Assembly (NCBI GenBank): GCA_037131655.1
Contig: JBAXQP010000068.1
Span: 1 to 10,787, forward strand
Direction of reading: 5' to 3'
From: a bacterium
GTDB lineage: Bacteria > Armatimonadota > Fimbriimonadia > Fimbriimonadales > JBAXQP01
Length of the DNA: 10,787 bases
Position 1 is the stretch's first letter, and each line of letters starts with the position of its first letter. The position numbers were made by a program, and so were the translations under genes. Shown piece by piece: positions 6,347-10,787 of this stretch. The notes under the pieces are model-generated. The model was not told the DNA's origin and made no database searches. It was given only the letters and a program-made list of their open reading frames with translations.

Positions 6347-7344
6347 TTCTTAACCTCAATATGTTCTGAAATAACTTCTTGAATGGTATCCCGAGGGCCG
6401 GTTAGGGCGCAAAGGTAGCTCTTGCATGTGACCTTCTCAACTCCCTTGCCGACTGCCGGGCTGTGATATTCCACTTCTCCGAATGGATAAACATCCGCCC
6501 CATAGAATAGCTGGACGGGACATGCAAATTCAACTGATTCGCCGAAAGGAGGATCGATATACCGGCCGTCCGGCTTTAGCTCGAAGCCTCGAATAATTAG
6601 CGAGGCAGAATCGACGCCCAATTCTCGATAATAACCGATAACACCCGTCAGGTCGTTGCCCTGAAATCCGACTTTGAACCGGTTCTTCATCGCATAACTC
6701 ACCGGCACGTAACCGTGTTCATTCTCGCCAATCGCTCCCGTCGGGTCGCCGGGGTAGGTAACATAGTCCGAACCGCTTTTCTTGCCCACCATCACCGTTC
6801 CGCCCTGAGGGACTTGGATCAGGTCCCAAAACCCCAATTCCATCGGGCAATCCCCCTCAACCTCTAACGTCGTCGTCTCCTCATACCCGGCGGTCGCTAT
6901 CTCCGGCTTCGTTGTAAACCGTCTTAGTCCTTCTGATGTGAATGCGCGGATTTCCCTCTTCGTCTTGAAGGGAATAGCCACGCCGGAAGCCAATACAGTA
7001 ACCGCCCCGCTGTTCTGGAGCGTTATTGAGTCGGTTTCGGCTGTAAAGCTGTATTTCCCCGGATCGAAGCACACAGGAACGGTATAGGTTCCCCAAGGGT
7101 CGTTGGGGTCAGGAATAAAGAAATCAAACTCAGGCGCCAGCCACAACCGGTCACCCCCCGGATTATCCCACAGAGAAGCCCCCTGATTGAACTCACTATT
7201 AGTCCAAAACGCGTTATCAGCCTCATCCCCTGTCCAAACCCCAATCACCCGCCCATAAGAAGGCAATAAAGCCACCGAACCACCAGCCCCTGATGGGAAG
7301 GAGATGACTTCTACATTAAAATCATACAGAGATGGCTGTTTCAT
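6343..7344 (-). CDS. DUF6786-like protein, galactose-mutarotase-type fold
   Basis: A 333-residue soluble protein from the ATG at 7344; the frame also opens at a GTG (7356). The signature DNPGGDRLWLAPEFDFF (near residues 64-80 of the longer frame) matches the GGDR(F/L)WL-PE element of the aldose-1-epimerase-like DUF6786 family. It is followed by the beta-rich body expected of the galactose mutarotase supersandwich fold (many alternating strands, few helices) and a C-terminal part with paired strands. Members commonly sit in carbohydrate-utilisation clusters; the reaction is not established. The ADH overlap (4 nt) means co-translation. No good Shine-Dalgarno site precedes either start, so the start is uncertain by a few residues. 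Confidence 0.75.
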   Translation of the reverse strand: MKQPSLYDFNVEVISFPSGAGGSVALLPSYGRVIGVWTGDEADNAFWTNSEFNQGASLWDNPGGDRLWLAPEFDFFIPDPNDPWGTYTVPVCFDPGKYSFTAETDSITLQNSGAVTVLASGVAIPFKTKREIRAFTSEGLRRFTTKPEIATAGYEETTTLEVEGDCPMELGFWDLIQVPQGGTVMVGKKSGSDYVTYPGDPTGAIGENEHGYVPVSYAMKNRFKVGFQGNDLTGVIGYYRELGVDSASLIIRGFELKPDGRYIDPPFGESVEFACPVQLFYGADVYPFGEVEYHSPAVGKGVEKVTCKSYLCALTGPRDTIQEVISEHIEVKK

Positions 7345-7414
7345 ATATGTTGGCACAGAGGGATTACAGCTACAAAAGAAAGATTCCCTTCTGTAAGGGT
7401 TTGTACTTTATCGC
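7345..7414. other. Intergenic, with possible weak terminator
   Basis: Only 70 bases separate the AT-rich single-pass gene from the DUF6786-like gene. A hairpin at 7386-7399 is described separately. I see no obvious ribosome site near 7344, and any promoter for the sugar operon is not apparent. Confidence 0.4.
7386..7399 (-). terminator. Weak hairpin downstream of the AT-rich gene pair
   Basis: CCCTT-CTGT-AAGGG forms a 5-bp stem with a 4-nt loop, 15 bp past the stop codon (7415) of the minus-strand gene. On the minus strand the following sequence is A/T-rich (AATCTTTCTTTTG). It is short and the T-run is broken, so this is only a tentative terminator. It would separate the AT-rich pair from the sugar genes downstream. 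Confidence 0.3.
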
Positions 7415-7996
7415 TCATTTTGTATTTCTCATTTGTACTAATTTACCGTTTATTATAACTACACTTTCAAAAGGATCTATAGACACAAAAGAGATCGGCT
7501 GTTGCATTCCTACAGCCATTAAATCATCCACATTTTCAACACAGCCTATCCCAAGATTGGCTGAGAAAAAATCGACACAGTGCCCTCGAAAAATGGGATA
7601 TCCATTTTCTTCATAAAGCGTTATATAAATATCCGGTGCTTGAGGTTCAGTGTAAACTCCTTGAACACGAGTTACTACTTTAATACTATTCATACTACGG
7701 ATGAATGAAACTGAGTTAACATTACACTTTCCAATATTTACATTAAAAGCTATGAAATCTGAGTAGGGCGCAAAGACTAGACCAGGATATTGCTTTTTCA
7801 GATTGTCCAAAATACGGGCAATAGCAGCTGCTTTAGCAGCTGCTAAGTCTTTTTCTATTCTAGCTTGTCTTGCATTTTTGATGGTAATAGTAGTAAAGCC
7901 TATTGCCACAAGTAAAAGAGGAACCAGCGCTAATAATAAGCATCCGTATAAAAGCTTATTATTTCTTTTTTGAGAGATTATGGGTGGAGCTATCAT
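7415..7996 (-). CDS. Single-pass membrane protein of unknown family
   Basis: 193 residues; I do not recognise the family. A positively charged N-terminus (SQKRNNK) precedes a helix at about residues 15-36 (YGCLLLALVPLLLVAIGFTTITI). A charged/Ala-rich stretch (QARIEKDLAAAKAAAIARIL) probably forms a helix outside the membrane. The rest is a mixed, beta-rich domain with cysteines C91, C122 and C152, roughly. It fits a periplasmic or extracellular domain anchored by an N-terminal helix, with no signal-peptidase-like cleavage site evident. The start ATG at 7996 directly follows the TAA of the upstream GYF_2/TM2-like gene (7997-7999), so the two are coupled. The region is AT-richer than the flanking catabolic genes. 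Confidence 0.6.
   Translation of the reverse strand: MIAPPIISQKRNNKLLYGCLLLALVPLLLVAIGFTTITIKNARQARIEKDLAAAKAAAIARILDNLKKQYPGLVFAPYSDFIAFNVNIGKCNVNSVSFIRSMNSIKVVTRVQGVYTEPQAPDIYITLYEENGYPIFRGHCVDFFSANLGIGCVENVDDLMAVGMQQPISFVSIDPFESVVIINGKLVQMRNTK
7822..7845. repeat. Inverted repeat within the single-pass protein gene
   Basis: TAGCAGCTGCT at 7822-7832 is the reverse complement of AGCAGCTGCTA at 7835-7845, with only two bases between. It encodes part of the Ala-rich stretch and could form a strong short hairpin in mRNA. It is most simply a by-product of two copies of a GCAGCT alanine-codon palindrome. Confidence 0.5.
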
Positions 7997-8539
7997 TTAG
8001 AACATTTGCCAGTCAGTGATGGCTTCTCCTCTTTGTAACCTAGCGGCTATCATGCCTGCGTCAATAACGTTTACCACATAGATGACAAAACAAATTGCAT
8101 TTGTGCACATCTGAATAGCGCTACCAAATCCCATATTTGCGCCACCAGATGTACTAGAGCTCACGGTTGAAAATATCAATCCCATGGATATAATAAATCC
8201 TCCGCAACATAAACACAAATTGACAAGAAAGAAAACAACTCCTTTCAGGATTTGTCTGTTATATACTTGTCCTAACCCACTAAGCAATATAGACAGTACA
8301 ACCGCTATGATTGGCGAATGAGCACCTATAGGTACTTGAACAGCTCTTTGAGGAAAAGCTGCTGGCACATGAAATATTGCCTGAAGTTCAGGGATTGTTT
8401 TAGCGAGCTTCGTCTCCCCTGTACTTTGATCAATGATTATGCTATTAGCGTTTATTCTGTTTTGTACAGCCCACAATTCAAGAGTTTCTAAATCTAAAGG
8501 GCCGTATTCTACTCCAGAAGAATCTCTTACTTTATACAT
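7997..8539 (-). CDS. GYF_2 (DUF4339) plus TM2-like membrane protein
   Basis: A 180-residue membrane protein of unknown partner. Residues 1-57 form a GYF_2-type domain (VRDSSGVEYGPLDLETLELWAVQNRINANSIII), a module thought to bind short peptides. After a linker (58-72) comes a TM2-like unit. SPIIAVVLSILLSGLGQVYNRQILKGVVFFLVNL (75-108) has the characteristic Gly-x-x-Gln/Tyr-Asn turn between two helices, followed by a third helix at about 143-161. This is a common combination in bacterial membrane proteins. Ribosome site GGAG lies five bases before the ATG, which supports the start. It is followed at once by the single-pass gene. It is AT-rich relative to flanking sugar genes. No promoter is seen that I would call. 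Confidence 0.75.
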   Translation of the reverse strand: MYKVRDSSGVEYGPLDLETLELWAVQNRINANSIIIDQSTGETKLAKTIPELQAIFHVPAAFPQRAVQVPIGAHSPIIAVVLSILLSGLGQVYNRQILKGVVFFLVNLCLCCGGFIISMGLIFSTVSSSTSGGANMGFGSAIQMCTNAICFVIYVVNVIDAGMIAARLQRGEAITDWQMF

Positions 8540-8665
8540 TTTATCTCCATAGTTTACTAATGGTGACTGAGTATAAGGCTCGGTATTATCATGGATTTCT
8601 TCTGTTGGAACTATTTCACAAACAAGTGTCTATAAATATGTTCTCAACTGAATTCATTATTAGAC
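8540..8665. other. Intergenic region between the aldolase and the AT-rich pair
   Basis: 126 bp without a gene. It is expected to carry the promoter for the minus-strand AT-rich pair and the 3' end of the aldolase message. TATACT-like and GATAAT-like -10 candidates occur on the minus strand, but neither has a good -35 at 16-18 bp. I see no terminator hairpin. Confidence 0.4.
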
Positions 8666-9457
8666 TTACTTCTTCAACCCCTGCCTCACCGCTGCTACTT
8701 CTTGGCTGCAGATTTTGTGTAATAGGTAGATGTCGCAGGCGTGCCAGAAGAGTTTCATTCCTTTGGCTTGCCAGAAGAGGGCCTTTTGGGCGTCTCCTAC
8801 GGCGATGCCGGGGAGGACGTTGTGCCGGTTGCACGCCTCGATAATTCGCTCGATGGCGGCGATATATTCGGGAGATTCCCACTGGCCGGGGATGCCCATT
8901 CCCATCGATAGGTCATCATTCCCAACAACGGCCACATCAACCCCCTGTACACATAAAATGTCGTCCAGATTGACGAGGGCTTCGACGGTTTCGATTTGGA
9001 TTCCAATCACTATGTTCTTGTTGACTGTTTCAATCTGCTCGACTACCGAGTTCCAACCTTTGTACTTGCCAACGGGGCAACTCGACCCGGCCAATCCGCG
9101 AGAGCCGAGAGGGCGGTACCGAACCATATCCACAATTTTTTCAACCTGTTGGCGGCTTCTAATTCTCGGCACAAAGATGCCGTCAGCGCCTTGATCGAGG
9201 GCGCGGTTAAGCTCGTGATAACAGTCTTCAGCTACTCTGACCATGCACGGCAGGCCAAGACAGCGGGCGGTGCGGATGTGGTCGGAGATGGTCTCTTCGT
9301 TCAGCGAGGTATGCTCGCGGTCGATCATCAACATGTCGTATCCCGCATCCGCAAAAACCTCAACAACTGCTGGGGATCGGCTGTCCATTATCCCCCCGCT
9401 TATTAAAACGTCTCCCGCTTTTATTCTGGCTTTTAGTTTTCCATCACATACATTCAT
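8666..9457 (-). CDS. HpcH/HpaI-family class II pyruvate aldolase
   Basis: Reversible retro-aldol cleavage of a 2-keto-3-deoxy acid or related 4-hydroxy-2-keto acid to pyruvate plus an aldehyde, with a divalent metal, in the cytoplasm. The 263-residue protein is of normal family length. Visible catalytic and metal residues match HpaI: H49 in MIDREHTSL, R73 in PCMVRV, E155 in IQIETVEAL and D181 in GNDDLSMGM. The metal ligands are 26 residues apart as in HpaI E149/D175. RPLGSRGLAG is the conserved substrate loop. Related enzymes include RhmA/YfaU (2-keto-3-deoxyrhamnonate), GarL and HpaI; the exact substrate cannot be called. The ATG at 9457 is preceded by GAGG that overlaps the stop codon of the hydroxyacid dehydrogenase, 9 bp upstream, so the two are one operon. 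Confidence 0.93.
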   Translation of the reverse strand: MNVCDGKLKARIKAGDVLISGGIMDSRSPAVVEVFADAGYDMLMIDREHTSLNEETISDHIRTARCLGLPCMVRVAEDCYHELNRALDQGADGIFVPRIRSRQQVEKIVDMVRYRPLGSRGLAGSSCPVGKYKGWNSVVEQIETVNKNIVIGIQIETVEALVNLDDILCVQGVDVAVVGNDDLSMGMGIPGQWESPEYIAAIERIIEACNRHNVLPGIAVGDAQKALFWQAKGMKLFWHACDIYLLHKICSQEVAAVRQGLKK

Positions 9458-9466
9458 TTTAATTCC

Positions 9467-10429
9467 TCAGTGTCGATAGTTAGGATTTAGCAATTCAGAA
9501 GGGGCTTTGCCCTCAAAGAACTCCGTCAAATCGGTCAGGCTGGAGTCCATCATCACTTCCATCGCCTCCTCGGTAACCGCCGAGGTATGAGGCGATAATA
9601 TCACATTATCCATGCCGGTTAAAGGATTGCTCTTGTCGATGGGAGCATTCGCGAACACATCTAAACAAGCGCCGGCGATTATGCCCTTTTGAAGCGCCTC
9701 GATAAGCTCATTCTCCCGAACTACCTTACCACGCGAAGTGTTGACAAAGACCGCTGACCGTTTCATTTTATTAAATAGTTCTGTGCCGATGCTGTTCTCC
9801 GTTTCGGGATTAAGCGGTATGTGGAGGCTGACGAAATCCGAGTTCTTGAGCAGTTCATCCATACTGATATTCTCAACCCCTGCCCTGTCCACTTTATGAT
9901 ACTTGTCATAGACCAAAATCCGGCAGTTAAAACCTGCTAGGAGGGTCACCAGCCACTTGCCGATAGCCCCAAAACCGATGATGCCGACCGTCTTTCCGTA
10001 AAGCTCTTTTGTCATTCGGGGACGCCATTGCCCCTGGTGCATTTCGTCATCGAAGCGGCATACCTGGCGAGTGTAGCAGAGCATCATCCCCAGCGCATAT
10101 TCGGCCACCGCGCGCGCATTCCGACCCGGCGCAGCAGTTACGGCTATTCCTAAATCAGTTGCGGCATCAATATCGATATTATCAACCCCAGTCCCATGGC
10201 GGACGATAAGCTTCAGTTTATCCTTGAGCTGATCAAGTGCCCAGCGGTCATACTTCTCCCCACCCGCTATCACCGCATCAAATCCCTTCACTAGCCTCAC
10301 CGTCTCCTGCGGCGAATAGTCATCAGGCGGCGTCCAAACCATTTCAAACCCCTTCGGCTTCATCTCCTCGAAGAGTTTGGTATACCCCTGCCCAAAGTCA
10401 AGATTAGTCACAACCACTTGAATAGCCAT
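9467..10429 (-). CDS. D-isomer-specific 2-hydroxyacid dehydrogenase with atypical active site
   Basis: A 320-residue NAD-dependent oxidoreductase of the D-2-hydroxyacid dehydrogenase/phosphoglycerate dehydrogenase superfamily. It lacks the C-terminal ACT domain of classical SerA, so a catabolic role is likelier than serine synthesis. Substrate-binding RHGTGVDNID (77-86), coenzyme-binding GFGAIG (152-157) and acidic D175 (VYDKY, NAD preference) are present, as are the catalytic Arg R233 (NTSRGKVV) and His H281 (SPHTSA). The catalytic Glu, expected 29 residues after that Arg as in E. coli SerA (R240/E269), is Ala262 (DVFANAP), codon GCT. This is unusual: activity may be reduced or the reaction changed. 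It is the first gene in the minus-strand cluster, followed by the aldolase 9 bp away. The ATG at 10429 has no Shine-Dalgarno, and a TATACT box lies six bases upstream. Confidence 0.92.
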   Translation of the reverse strand: MAIQVVVTNLDFGQGYTKLFEEMKPKGFEMVWTPPDDYSPQETVRLVKGFDAVIAGGEKYDRWALDQLKDKLKLIVRHGTGVDNIDIDAATDLGIAVTAAPGRNARAVAEYALGMMLCYTRQVCRFDDEMHQGQWRPRMTKELYGKTVGIIGFGAIGKWLVTLLAGFNCRILVYDKYHKVDRAGVENISMDELLKNSDFVSLHIPLNPETENSIGTELFNKMKRSAVFVNTSRGKVVRENELIEALQKGIIAGACLDVFANAPIDKSNPLTGMDNVILSPHTSAVTEEAMEVMMDSSLTDLTEFFEGKAPSELLNPNYRH

Positions 10430-10647
10430 ACAACAAGTATAGCGCGTGCGGCTGGAAAAGGGGCGCTTTGTTTAGCTGATAGTTATCTTGTAGCATGGCA
10501 ATTGATAAGAAAATCATAAATAAGGCAAGTGATCGATTTCATATACAAGATCAACTTCGGTGGCAACCTTCCGAGAAGTAGTACACCTCTCTGGTACACT
10601 TGTTTCAACGTGGAATCCGCTGGAAAACTGGGAAGGGGTATAGAAGC
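10430..10647. promoter_or_regulatory. Divergent control region between dehydrogenase operon and glycosidase
   Basis: 218 bp separate divergent genes, so regulatory sites for both directions are expected here. Minus-strand TATACT at 10436-10441 is six bases from the dehydrogenase ATG, suggesting a very short or absent leader, though no good -35 pairs with it. GTACAC occurs twice at 10581-10586 and 10594-10599, a 13-bp spacing that could be a direct-repeat operator. GGAAGGGG at 10631-10638 is a plausible ribosome site for the plus-strand gene. The minus-strand open frame in this region is not a gene. Confidence 0.45.
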
Positions 10648-10787
10648 ATGAATTCGGAAGCGATTGTATCCAAGCATACTTGCAACTTTAACAAGCCGCC
10701 GACTAAGCTAACTGATCGGCGATCCGTTGATTGCCCGTTGATGGGGAATGGCGATCTTGGAGTGGCGGTAGCGGGCCTCCCTGAGGC
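10648..10787 (+). CDS. Partial N-terminus of a probable glycoside hydrolase
   Basis: The window ends 46 codons into this gene, so only the start is visible. The frame from the ATG at 10648 is open to the end. It contains CPLMGNGDLGVAVAGLPE, a Gly-rich element like the PLGNG-LG-M-G start of GH95-type alpha-L-fucosidases and DUF5703 proteins. I infer a glycoside hydrolase or related sugar-processing protein, cytoplasmic unless a signal peptide is missed (none is obvious at the N-terminus). GGAAGGGG lies nine bases upstream of the ATG. It is divergent from the dehydrogenase operon and could be its functional partner in sugar release. The family call rests on one motif. Confidence 0.6.
   Translation, partial: MNSEAIVSKHTCNFNKPPTKLTDRRSVDCPLMGNGDLGVAVAGLPE

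Noticed and set aside
8560..9406. Plus-strand open frames over the aldolase
   Set aside because: They lie on the opposite strand of a clear aldolase and show Arg/Pro-rich, composition-driven peptides.
10483..10677. Minus-strand frame in the divergent region
   Set aside because: It overlaps the glycosidase start on the other strand and has no domain or ribosome site.

Overview
The window is bacterial chromosomal DNA of moderate GC with compact gene spacing, GTG/TTG alternative starts and recognisable Shine-Dalgarno sites. No rRNA, tRNA, transposase, phage gene or CRISPR array is visible. The mix of genes suggests an environmental free-living bacterium, possibly Armatimonadota- or Planctomycete-like. 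It comprises a PduO-type corrinoid adenosyltransferase, a DUF2092-like and a TPM-like envelope protein, a DUF6786-like sugar-binding fold, and a sugar/sugar-acid catabolic set. That placement is a guess from gene style, not a demonstrated affiliation.

Layout: bases 1-511 hold no gene. A G-rich, strand-asymmetric segment (1-116) is followed by an array of 20-bp units (117-390) arranged as two arms in opposite orientation. Bases 512-3336 are a minus-strand operon-like run: corrinoid adenosyltransferase, a secreted LolA/DUF2092-like protein, and a large TPM-like membrane protein with a Gly/Asp/Phe-rich tail. Divergent from it on the plus strand are a small PD-(D/E)XK-like protein, preceded by a near-consensus sigma-70 promoter, and a four-helix membrane protein resembling DUF420.

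Bases 4552-10429 are all minus strand. Read in transcription order they are a D-2-hydroxyacid dehydrogenase, an HpcH/HpaI aldolase, an AT-rich pair of unrelated-looking membrane proteins (GYF_2+TM2-like, and a single-pass protein), a DUF6786-like protein, a zinc-dependent alcohol dehydrogenase and an UlaG-like metallo-beta-lactamase-fold hydrolase. Divergent on the plus strand, the window ends in the start of a probable glycoside hydrolase.

Apart from the AT-rich pair, these genes can be read as parts of an oxidative sugar route: glycosidase releases a sugar, a mutarotase-like protein handles anomers, the dehydrogenase oxidises it, the MBL protein opens a lactone, the aldolase cleaves a 2-keto-3-deoxy acid, and the hydroxyacid dehydrogenase processes a product. 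No dehydratase is in view, and the substrate is not determined by the sequence. The items most worth a second look are the inverted 20-bp repeat array, the hydroxyacid dehydrogenase whose expected catalytic Glu is Ala, and the AT-rich membrane pair interrupting the catabolic cluster.
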